A stretch of DNA of 64,000 nucleotides, taken from NCBI GenBank assembly GCA_949752735.1, contig OX457038.1, positions 22,442,655 through 22,506,654 on the forward strand, given 5' to 3'. This DNA is from Lumbricus terrestris (lineage: Eukaryota > Annelida > Clitellata > Crassiclitellata > Lumbricidae). The notes beneath the pieces were generated by a model. It made no database searches and was not told the origin of the DNA. It worked only from the letters and a program-made list of their open reading frames with translations. Position 1 is the stretch's first letter. The number at the start of each line of letters is the position of its first letter. Shown here piece by piece: positions 54,877 through 64,000 of the stretch. The position numbers and the translations under genes are program-made.

Positions 54877-55570
54877 TTGCGTAGTGGCGTCACAGCTCAT
54901 TTGCATAATGGCTTGCGCCATTTTGATATACAGGCAATACTTGCTGCCATTGGATACGTATGCGAATAGCGCTTATTATAACAATTATTTCCTGTGTTTT
55001 TACTGTTTTATCTGCGGCAAACTTACTGAAATGGATAGGCCTAAGGATTCAATTAGAGAAGTCCAAAATAAACGAGCTTGAATGTCCAGGTTAACGTGCG
55101 AAGAGCACCGGCGGCTAAAAACTGCAGCCAGAGACAATCTATCGCAAGCAAAACTGAAAGGCTCTGTTACAATCAGCTGTTTTGCGATGATCTTTGACAG
55201 ACCACCTTGTCGGCTCGCATAGAGACATGGTCTCAATACAGACACCACAAACCTTAGGGAGTTATTTAATTCATTTAGGTCTATTCGACAAATTATTATC
55301 GGAGCATGTTGTTTCAGTGAATAGCCGAATTAGCTGATCGCGGATTCACCATTGCCGAGTGTCAGTTATTAATGCCTCTCGTCATATGGCAGCGTGTATG
55401 CAAAAAGAGCTTTGGAATTTGAACAGAGTTGAGTTTCAAACGTTCACACATAGCCTACACGTTGGGAGAACACATCAGTGCATCAAAAGTACACTATAAT
55501 TGGAAAACTTTTATCCCTTTATTTTATTTAAAAAGCATCTCGGGAGATTCGACACATTGACAGTATCATA
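54877..55570 (+). repeat. Dispersed ~690-bp repeat, copy 2
   Basis: Nearly identical to 19407-20093, ending at TTGACAGTATCATA where a hAT-type terminus begins at 55571. An extra TAGGCCT lies near 55037. No reading frame or end structure of its own. Confidence 0.8.
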
Positions 55571-56136
55571 CAGTGGCGTCTAACTTGGAGTGGGAGAACA
55601 AACCCCCATTTTCGCCGACTTAAAACAATTGTATGGGAATCTGTTCATATGTTACGTACGCACAGTGTTTAATCTAGTCCTCCTCCTCTGGGTGGGGGGA
55701 ATTGAGGTTTCTGGGGGGGGGAGACAATTGAGTGTCCGAAGGACGCTCGTGATGCGCGTTGCACTGTGAGGGGCAGGACTTCAATAAATGTCGCTCCCAA
55801 TGCTCAATAGGGTGGAGTGAATCGGAGTGAAAAAAAATTTCCTAGAATTTCCAATTCTAATAGTGATCAAAAGTTGCCTATGGTATCACAGAATTGCTAC
55901 AAAAAAGTTGACCTTGATATGTTGACGTCTTCTGCCCTCTACCGGACGATTTAAGGACGCCATATTGATTTTCAGTACTGTCAGGCATTTCTAGACCAAG
56001 CATGGAATCTGAAAATTGCACTGTTAGAAGCAAATCATGTAACAATTTTCTAACTGGTGTTTCTAGACTAATTTGACTCTCCTGAAAACGAAAATCGCGG
56101 TTTGGAAGCTGGATGTTTAGCGGTTTCATGGGAAAA

Positions 56137-56640
56137 CAAGATGGCGGACAAAATGGCAGCCAATTGCTTCAAATGACTAGAAGTAAAGTATTGTATGTGA
56201 TAAGAACACGGTTTTAGGCTCTAAATTAAGATTATAGGGTTCAAGGAATGCAATAGAATCAAAAACATATATGTAGCACTGCAAAAAAATCAAAATGGCG
56301 GACAAAATGGCGGTCAGAATCTTAAAATGGCTATAGGTGAAGTAATGCGTACATGTAATCATGATTTCGGGGTCTAAATCAACATTTTCGAGATCAAGGA
56401 ATATGATTGAACCAATGTCACTCATGTAACATTGCACAAAAACCAAAATGGCGGACAAAATGGCGGCCAGAATCTTCAAATGGCTATTGATGAAGTCATG
56501 TATGCAATGAAATCATGATTTCAGGGTCTAAGTCAACATTTTCAAGGTCAGGGAATATGATGGAACCAATGTCACTCATGTAGCACTGCACAAAAACCAA
56601 AATGGCGGACAAAATGGCGGCCAGATTCTGAAATTTTCTA
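56137..56640. repeat. 154-bp satellite, left arm (four units)
   Basis: The GATGGCGGACAAAATGGC-type core occurs at 56137, 56291, 56444 and 56598, giving spacings of 154, 153 and 154. Inverted units lie near 58018, 58172 and 58330. Confidence 0.95.
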
Positions 56641-57299
56641 TTAGCGAAGTTATGTATCTAATGATTGAGTCCAGAGCTCAATTCCTCCAAATACAGGTCA
56701 GCTTTGGAAACCTTTCTACTCGCAACACAACATATGATTCTTCTCAAATTAACTTTCTACACCCAAATATCGTTAAATATAAGGCATACACTCAGGAGTA
56801 GGCAACACCTTTTCTTCTTTCACGGAATCACCAGCAACAGCTACATCTATACCTCCAAATGCCCAAATATAGCTGCTGAGAGCTGAATGAACAGGAATGA
56901 AATTAGATCAGCTTTGCTTTCAGGCATGCAAAGAACATTCAGCCAATTTTCCGACAACGGAGTACCGCTATTTCAAGACTCAATACAATGACGAAGTTGT
57001 GGTCATAGTCGCCATTTCTGTGTGGTTCCACTTTTTAATAAACAATTTCCAGGTCCAGTACCTATCCAAGACAATAATGATCGACCCTCTTGTAGCCAAT
57101 CGAAAGTATCTTTACACGGGCAACCATTCAAATATCTTCGCCTTTGGAAGGTCCCCATTGCTTGTACCATTGCTTGTCCATCCAAAAATTTATCTGGACA
57201 CTTGTCCTATGAATTGCGACACGATTTGTTGAGCATATCGCAAAATTTGGTCATGTCTCATATTATATGCAGATGTCTTGCATTGGCTCTGTTTCCAGC

Positions 57300-57660
57300 A
57301 GCGTATTGCCTACACTGCCCTACAGGGTCTGTGTGCTGGTTAGGCGGTGTCTTGAGAGACGAGCCCCCCTTGTCTGCAAGAACTCTGTTTTTCAACTCGG
57401 GTGTCCAGCGTCGATCCACTCTTCGGTTGGCGGACCAAGCTGAGCTTCTGCTATTTGACAGCAACGTTCATTCTCTGCGGCTGGATCCACAACCTGAAAT
57501 GTACACCCATTTTCACGGCGCTTATTGCCCATGGATCACTCCACTCCGTTCCTTAAGAATCTAGAAACTGTCCTATTCAGTTGCGGTTAGGTTGGAAGTG
57601 ATAGGCTACTGAATAGCCTACCTTGAAAAGGCACTACATAAAATATTCTAAATAAATAAA
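57300..57660 (+). pseudogene. Probable LINE 3' fragment in the element centre
   Basis: The frame reads VQRRSTLRLADQAELLLF, then a 3' region ending GGCACTACATAAAATATTC and AAATAAATAAATG, like a LINE end with a short A-rich tail. No RT motif is left. It is not clear where it begins. Confidence 0.4.
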
Positions 57661-57703
57661 TGTTAACCTCTGTTAAAAAGTTGCTGACTAGACAAGTTAC
57701 TTT

Positions 57704-57943
57704 TCACAAATCATCCACTGACACAGATTTTGAGGGAAGCTCATGGCACGATATTGATGCCAGATCCATCGGATAGTCAGTTTGATATGCTGTGATAAGG
57801 TGCTGCATGATAACTTTGTCAGTGTTCTTTTGCAGAACGCTCCTTGGTTTAAGACCTGCCTTGGAAATTGTGATAATTTCAATGATCATTATTACCTGGC
57901 AAAATAAGGAAACATTGTAGATAAATTCTCCAGCAGATGCCAT
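57704..57943 (-). CDS. Small ORF in the Mutator/Foldback-like element, unknown
   Basis: ATG at 57943 opens 79 codons: MASAGEFIYNVSLFCQ at the start, GLKPRSVLQKNTDKVIMQHL in the middle, stop after VDDL. CAG|GTAATA after FCQ could be a splice donor. A homologous but frame-broken stretch lies at 63695-63980 (VEFIYNVPLFDQ). Conservation shows it belongs to the element; no domain is recognised. Confidence 0.4.
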   Translation of the reverse strand: MASAGEFIYNVSLFCQVIMIIEIITISKAGLKPRSVLQKNTDKVIMQHLITAYQTDYPMDLASISCHELPSKSVSVDDL

Positions 57944-58699
57944 CTTGCAAAGACCTTGAAAAAATTGAAATCAAATTCCAATTGCATACATGACTTCGCA
58001 TGTAGCCATTTTAGAATTCTGCCGCCTTTTGTCCGCCATTTTGGTTTTCGAGCAGCGTTACACGAGCGACATTGGTTCCATCATATTCCTTGACCACGAA
58101 AATGTTGATTTAGACTTCGAAATCATGATTACATTGTATACATTACTTCACCTATAGCCATTTTAAGATTCTGACCGCCATTTTGTCCGCCATTTTGATT
58201 TTTTTGCAGTGCTACATATATGTATTTGATTCCATTGCATTCCTTGAACCCTATAATCTTAATTTAGAGCCTAAAACCGAGTTCTTATCACATACAATAC
58301 TTTACTTCTAGTTATTTGAAGCAATTGGCTGCCATTTTGTCCGCCATCTTGTTTTCCCATGGAACCGCTAAACATCCAGCTTCCAAACCGCGATTTTCGT
58401 TTTCAGGAGAGTCAAATTAGTCTAGAAACACCAGTTAGAAAATTGTTACATGATTTGCTTCTAACAGTGCAATTTTCAGATTCCATGCTTGGTCTAGAAA
58501 TGCCTGACAGTACTGAAAATCAATATGGCGTCCTTAAATCGTCCGGTAGAGGGCAGAAGACGTCAACATATCAAGGTCAAATTTTTTGTAGCAATTCTGT
58601 GATACCATAGGCAACTTTTGATCACTATTAGAATTGGAAATTCGTGAAAAAACTTTTTCACTCCACCCTAATGCTCAATGGGAGGGGATGCGCCCCTCC

Positions 58700-58960
58700 C
58701 CACCAGAAACTTTTTGAATTTGTACATTGCAATGGCAGCATTTTAAGGTGTCGTCTTAACAAAATAGCTGTACTTTTTCAGTGGCCCACTAGAAACTTTT
58801 TGAATTTCCACAATGCAATGGCAGCATTTTAAGGTGTCGTCTTAACAAAATAGCTGTACTTTTTCAGTGGCCCATTAGAAACTTTTTGAATTTCCACAAT
58901 GCAATGGCTGCATTTTAAGGTGTCGTCTTAATAAAATTACCGGTACTCATTTTTCCATGC
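58700..58960. repeat. 86-bp tandem repeat (three units)
   Basis: Units contain AGAAACTTTTTGAATTT, ATGGCAGCATTTTAAGGTGT and TAGCTGTACTTTTTCAGTGG. GTGGCCCA occurs at 58781 and 58867, an 86-bp step. It lies just right of the Mutator-like element, in the surrounding hAT-like sequence. Confidence 0.9.
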
Positions 58961-60248
58961 TGATACTAGCCTAGCCATGGTTTGAGACCTTAGAGTGTCG
59001 TCTCCCAATTGCATACAATTTTTGGATTTGCACATTGCTGCCGTACGTAGCATCTTAAGCTGTCATGATCTCAGTGCTCAGAGATGTGGTTCAAGACTTC
59101 AATAAATGTCGCTCCCAATGCTTAATTTTTTTAAATTGCAGACTGTGATGGCGGCTTTTAAGTTGCCATCTTAGACGAATTTTCATTAAAGATAAATAAG
59201 CTCAATGAATAATACTGTAGTAAATTATAATGATATTTATGAAATATTTCTGAAACATTGCGGCGATATAGGCATCTCCGCCACCCCTTTAAATCTCCGT
59301 CCATGTGCTTAGAAGCTGAAAGCTAATAATTCGAATTCTCCACAGAAACTCTCTGTGTAGGCAGACCGTTAGATGTTGACAACAGTACTCCTGCTGATGT
59401 CGATGCAACTCTTCGCGAAATAAGAAAAACTTATAACACAGAAACAGTCAAATTCGGTTGTCTATGGTAGACCTACATGTATAATGACTACCATCTAGCT
59501 TTCTGCACTTATGGCTGCATGTCTATAGCATGGAAAGATTCTGCTTTACATCAGAGCTGCTCCTATCCATTTCAGCCATATGCTGGCTGGGAATCTAATG
59601 CGAAACATCTGTTATTAGCTTCATTACGCTTAGGCTACTTTTACAGAAGGGACCACTGTCCGAAGACTGGGGTAGGCTACACGTGCACAGCAAGTGTCAA
59701 ACGGGTCGTTTGATTCTTGCTGCGCGACCGTCGCAATAATTAATTTTGTTGCCTTCATCACCTGCCAAGGGTGGGGCTTCGGCTTGGCTCCGTCAGTAAA
59801 CGTGATTAGCGATAAGAGGTCAATCCCGAATGGGTGTGCCCTTGTATGAGTTGTCCTGCTCCCTACCAAATATAAGTGACATCAAGCGAACCGTCGGTTC
59901 GTTAGTCCAAGGTAATAATGTTTTTCGATAATAAATGATGCACAAATAATATTTTCGTATTCCAGTCCTTTATTTAATAGAAATTCACCAACCCCCCCCA
60001 ATTTACACCGGAAAAACGTCAACCCCCCACTTTCAGAAACTGTGGGAGAACGTTCTCCCAACCCCCCCATTGGTAGACGCCACTGGGCCAATGAAAAGAT
60101 CATTTGCTGCATGATAAAGTGTCTAAATCATTTCTCAAATGCAAAGTTAAAGGATAAAGTCATGTTTTTGTCCAGTTTTTAATGAGGCACTGTTACTGCA
60201 GGCAAACAAACAAAAAAAGTAAAAATAGTGACAATTAAGTGAGACCCT

Positions 60249-61490
60249 TGGGAGGTGGTTCAGTACGTCCTCGTCGTCTCTCCCGGGCAACAGGGAACAA
60301 CCCTGGCTAAATCTGAACCGAGGACAGGGGTAGACATAATCAGTCGCCCTACATTCCCAAAGGATCATGAAACTTAACTATGGCAAGCACATCAAAAAGG
60401 AGGAGAGGATTGTGGAGAGTCATGCGACAGTATGGAAATCCGGAAAAAATTGTAAGAATACTGGAAAAGGCATATAAGGACACCTTCTGCACGGTAAGGG
60501 TGGACGGGCAGTTTGAGAAAATAGTTGGAGTATTACAGGGATGTGTTCTGTCACCATTGCTGTTTAGCATATTTCTGGTGCTGGTTATGGCAAGGGCGCT
60601 GGATGGATCTGAAGAGGGAGCTGTAATTGGAGGAGAGGTGATAAAAGATCTGAGATTTGCAGATGACATTGCCCTCATGGCAGAACAAGCAGAGGGGTTA
60701 CAAGAAGCATTAAACAAGGTCACGGAGAAGAGCATAGAAATGGGAATGAGAATAAATGAGCAAAAAACTGAATGCCAGTACTTTGGAAAAGGGAATACGA
60801 AATTTCAGATAGAGGCAAACGGTCACCAACTAGGACAAACGGAGAGTTTCGTGTATCTGGGGGGAAGCATGAGTAGTGAGTACACAAAAAGACTCAACAG
60901 AGGATGTAGTGAGAAGAATAGGGCTGGCAAGAGGGATACTGCAGGCAATTGGAAAGGTGTGGAGTTCAAGGGAAATAGGGAGAGCAATAAAAGTGCAAAT
61001 GTACGAAACACTGGTGCAGAGCATGCTGATATACAACGCAGAAACATGGATGCTGAGAGAAGAGCAGAAACGACGGCTGAGAGTCATCGAAATGACTTGC
61101 CTGCGAAAAATTCAAGGTGTTACAAAGAAGGATAGAATAAGAAACACAGTAATTTATGATAGGTTGAACATCAAACAGGATATAATTGACAAAGTGCGGA
61201 ATAGAAGAATGCGATACTTTGGACATGTGTCAAGAATGGGGAACGAAAGATATCCAAAGATAGCGCTCAACGGATATGTACATGGGAAAAGGTCAAGGGG
61301 GAGACCAAAGAAAAGATGGATCGACATGATAAGAGATGACTGCGAAGCAATTGGAATGACGATACAGGAGGCGATGCATGTGGCGCAGGATAGACAAAAG
61401 TGGAGAGCTACCATGGGAAAGTGGCTGACGCGTGCTGACGGCATCGCCTGACGGCCATAAGTCAAGTAAGTCAAGTAAGTCAAGTGAGAC
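60249..61490 (+). pseudogene. RTE-like LINE, 5' segment fused to RT, (AAGTC)n tail
   Basis: It starts with GGTTCAGTACGTCCTCGTCG, shared with 37590, then joins RT in mid-domain at about 60385 (LWRVMRQYGNPEKIVRIL). Next come the palm (VLQGCVLSPLLFSIFLVLVM), catalytic FADDIALM, thumb (MRINEQKTECQYFG, FVYLGGSMSS), a frameshift near 60880, then VQSMLIYNAETWMLREEQKR, MRYFGHVSRMGNERYP, GRPKKRWIDMIRDDCEAIGM and a stop after ADGIA. The tail is AAGTCAAGT repeats at 61460-61487. The fingers are missing, so this copy is internally deleted as well. Confidence 0.88.
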
Positions 61491-61687
61491 TTCCAAAATA
61501 AAAAATATAGAATCCTTGCAGATAAGTCTAGCTATCTAGCTATATACAGGGTGCGCCAAAACCTAGGTTTTTTGCCAATATCTTGGCCAGAAGTAAGAAT
61601 TTTGAAATGAATTTTACAGTCCTAAAGACAATTCATATTTACACATGATGGTCAGATTTCATCAAAATATTTCAAACAGATGGCCTG

Positions 61688-62467
61688 TTGGTGTGGACAG
61701 ATCTAGGTTATACTGAGCCATTGCATAAGCTAACTGTTAACATTGAAAACCCTGTTAATATTGATGAATATAATGTGTTCAGGGGGTTGGAATGTGTCCG
61801 GGGGTCCTCTATTGGCCCTGATGGTATACCTGCTTGGTTTTTGTCCACGATGGCTCACCTTCTTTCTGCTCCTGTAACTTATCTGTTCAACTGCTCTCTG
61901 GCTTCCTCTTATACACCGCCCCAGTGGCACTCTAGCTGCATCACGCCAATTCCAAAAATTGCACGTACTCAAAGTGAGACAGATTTTAGGCCTATCTCAA
62001 TCACCCCGGTGCTCTGCCGCATGTTGGAAAAAATAGTTGCGAGGAGATATTTTTACCCAATCTTCAATGATCCTGAGTCTAACTGCTTTTAGTGACCAAT
62101 ATGCCTTTCGGCCATCTGGATCCACCACATCTGCCCTTATTGGTCTTACTCATAGACTTTTGGACATGCTTCATGATGAACCATATGTGCGTCTTATCTC
62201 GCTAGACTTTTCCCGTGCCTTTGATACGGTTAGACATTCGTACTTATCTGAACAGCTTGCTCAAATGCCTATACCTGACTTACTGTATAATTGGATCTTA
62301 TCATTATTGCATAATCGACAACACTGCACTAAATTTCTTGGCCAAAAGTTTCAACCTTTTGTAGAATTAATGCAAGTATTATTCAGGGCTCGGGACTTGG
62401 ACCGGATGATTTTGTGGTAGTCATTTCAGGTCTGACACAAATTCACCGTAGTAATAGTCTACTGATG
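61688..62467 (+). pseudogene. Jockey/CR1-superfamily LINE, N-terminal half of RT
   Basis: Reads SSIGPDGIPAWFLSTMAHLL, CITPIPKIARTQSETDFRPI, then after a frameshift near 62090 DQYAFRPSGSTTSALIGL, VRLISLDFSRAFDTVRHSYL. After another near 62370 it reads IIQGSGLGPDDFVVVISGL. The last motif matches QGSGLGPVNFLSLISGL of the 45.3-46.3 kb copy, so this is the complementary half of that family. It ends before the catalytic box. Confidence 0.85.
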
Positions 62468-62589
62468 TGAGCTAATTTTGTATAGCGTGTGGTCAGCTAA
62501 TAGTTGAGCGTACGGATAGACCAGCTCAAGGTCAGCTAATTGTTGAGCGTACAGACAGACAGGCTTGCAGGTGGCTGACTGGCGGGAAA

Positions 62590-62625
62590 GTTGGCGCGGC
62601 TCGACTGACCGTCGCCGGAGAGCGC

Positions 62626-62663
<38 letters not shown>

Positions 62664-62690
62664 GAGGCAGAGAGAAGGACAGAGCGCCCG
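62590..62690. repeat. GA/GACA-rich microsatellite
   Basis: GAGAGAGAGACAGACAGACAG and flanking purine-rich sequence between the LINE fragment and the satellite arm. Confidence 0.8.
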
Positions 62691-62740
62691 AGGGAATAGA
62701 CAAGGCTTGGAATTCTAAAAGGGCTCTAGAAATCACTGTT

Positions 62741-64000
62741 AGAAGCAAATCATGTAACAATTTGCTAACCGGTGTTTCTAGACTAATTTGACCCTGCTGA
62801 AAACGAAAATCTCTGTTAGCAAGCTGGATTTTTGGCCGTTCAATGGGAAAACAAGATGGCGGACAAAATGGCGGTCAGTTGCTTCAAATGGCTATAAGTA
62901 AAGTATTGTATGTGACAGGAACACGATTTTAGACTCTAAATTAAGATTATAGGGTGCAAGGAATACAATGGAACCAAATACACATATGTAGCACTGCAAG
63001 AAAATCAAAATGGCGGACAAAATGGCGGCCAGAATCTTAAAATGGCTGTAAGTGAAGTTAAGTATGCAGTGGAATCATGATTTCAGGGTCTAAATCAACA
63101 TTTTCGGGGTCAAGGAATGCAATGGAAGCAAGGTAACACATGTGGCATTGCACGGAAACCACGATGGCGGACAAAATGGCGGACAAAATCTTAAAATGGC
63201 AATAAGTGAAGATATATATGCAACTAAATCATGATTTCAGGGTCTAAATCAACATTTTCGAGGTCAAGGAATGCAATGGAAGCAAGGTAACATATGTGGC
63301 ATTGCACGGAAACCAAGATGGCGGACAAAATGACGGACAAAATCTTAAAATGGCCATAAGTGAAGACATATATGCAACTAAATCATGATTTCAGGGTCTA
63401 AATCAACATTTTCGAGGTCAAGGAATGCAATGGAAGCAAGGTAACATATGTGGCATTGCACGGAAACCACCATGGCGGACAAAATGGCAGACAAAATCTT
63501 AAAATGGCAATAAGTGAAGATATATATGCAACTAAATCATGATTTCAGGGTCTAAATCAACATTTTCGAGGTCACATATATAGCACTGCCTGGAAACCAA
63601 AATGGCGAGCAAAATGGCGGCAAGAATTTCAAAATGGATGTTAATAAAGTCATGCATGCAATGGGAACTTGATTAAAAAAATTTGCGAGGTCTTTGCAAG
63701 ATGGTATCTGAGACCTCTGCAGTTGAATTTATCTACAATGTTCCCTTATTTGACCAGATATGATCATTCAAATTATCGCAATGCCTTCAGGAAGTCTTAA
63801 ACCAAGGAGTGTTCTTCAAAAGAACACTGACAAAATCATAAAGGAAGATTTGTATATCATGCAGTGACTTATTACATCGTATCAAGCTGACTGTCCCATG
63901 GATCTGAAAACACGATTGTGCCATGGACTTTTCTCAAAACCAATGGGATTGGATTCTCTCTGCAAAAGTAACTTGTCGTCCGTATTTCTATAGCAGAGGC
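62741..64000. mobile_element. Second copy of the 154-bp-satellite foldback element, left arm and part of centre
   Basis: 62741-62850 matches the terminal segment at 56020-56136 (GAAGCAAATCATGTAACAATT). Core units then occur at 62852, 63006, 63160, 63314 and 63468, exactly 154 bp apart, and at 63598 (a shortened unit). From 63640 the sequence matches the centre of the 55.8-58.7 kb element, including its small ORF, now frame-broken. The window ends before any right arm. Confidence 0.9.

Larger units (their letters stand above)
55809..58669. mobile_element. Mutator/Foldback-like element with satellite-built TIRs, 10-bp TSD
   Basis: Left arm 55809-56640 and right arm ~57990-58669 are inverted copies. 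Both begin AGGGTGGAGTGAA, followed by ~320 bp of unique terminal sequence and then repeats of a 154-bp unit with CAAAATGGCGGACAAAATGG. AATGCTCAAT flanks both ends (55799-55808, 58670-58679). Long tandem-repeat TIRs with 9-10-bp duplications are the hallmark of Foldback (Mutator superfamily) elements. The ~1.35-kb centre holds a LINE fragment and a small ORF, no transposase. Related sequence at 62741-64000 extends into the centre. Confidence 0.88.
55571..60085. mobile_element. hAT-like ends around a composite region
   Basis: CAGTGGCGTCTA at 55571 and its exact complement ending 60085 form a 12-bp TIR; TGGGAGAAC also recurs inside both. The flanking 8-mers differ (GTATCATA versus GGCCAATG), so the two ends may come from different copies or a rearrangement. 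Without the Mutator-like insert the region is ~1.6 kb. No transposase was found; 58960-60060 is otherwise unassigned. Confidence 0.5.

Noticed and set aside
57022..57564. A 180-codon ORF as a transposase or host gene
   Set aside because: No transposase motif, and its C-terminal part looks like a LINE 3' region. The ORF start is not supported.
55571..60085. A single intact 4.5-kb hAT transposon
   Set aside because: The TIRs match for 12 bp, but the flanking 8-mers differ and no transposase is present. Kept only as hAT-like ends around a composite region.

Overview
This is animal nuclear DNA: gene-poor, intron-rich and packed with transposable elements. It holds many decayed non-LTR retrotransposons with reverse transcriptase (RT) domains, Helitron ends, hAT/mariner/Mutator-like DNA transposons, satellites and tRNA-headed SINEs. 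The one gene that looks intact is a neuropeptide precursor exon (43584-44246, plus strand) carrying six copies of RGWG-KR and one of KDWG-KR. It should yield RGWamide peptides. RGWamide is the annelid-type counterpart of molluscan APGWamide, so I infer a lophotrochozoan, most likely annelid-like, but one gene cannot fix the taxon.

Layout. 0.1-1.1 kb: a two-monomer higher-order tandem repeat. 1.4-9.4 kb: RT fragments in both orientations, hAT ends and a hAT MITE with an 8-bp target-site duplication (TSD). 8.8-14.4 kb: a minus-strand Jockey/CR1-type LINE, split by a 2.4-kb foldback element (9440-11804, 10-bp TSD) and carrying a 370-bp GA/CT tract in its linker. 15.4-19.4 kb: two Helitrons head to head, one with a ~125-bp tandem array, the other interrupted by a LINE nested in a LINE. 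19.4-20.1 kb: a ~690-bp repeat found again at 54.9 kb. 22.2-25.1 kb: a second foldback element with 107-bp perfect inverted repeats and a LINE inside. 25.6-30 kb: two SINEs and a broken THAP-domain gene. 30.6-32.9 kb: a third foldback arm, a Helitron 3' end and a mariner-like element. 33.3-36 kb: gag/protease remnants of an LTR retrotransposon. 36-41.9 kb: LINE fragments, minisatellites and a ~148-bp satellite. 43.5-44.3 kb: the neuropeptide gene. 44.5-55.6 kb: LINE fragments, an element ending in ~15-nt motif arrays, and a hAT with a second transposon nested inside. 55.6-60.1 kb: a Mutator/Foldback-like element whose arms are 154-bp satellite, inside hAT-like sequence. 60.2-62.5 kb: two more LINEs. 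62.7-64 kb: another arm of the 154-bp satellite element.

The most interesting material is the set of foldback elements. Several share TCCAGCTTC-type inner arrays but have different outer ends; another builds its long inverted repeats from the 154-bp satellite. For three insertions, the reading frame of the interrupted LINE or a paralogous copy shows the empty site, which independently confirms the TSD. All family names are inferred from motifs and structure; no database search was possible.
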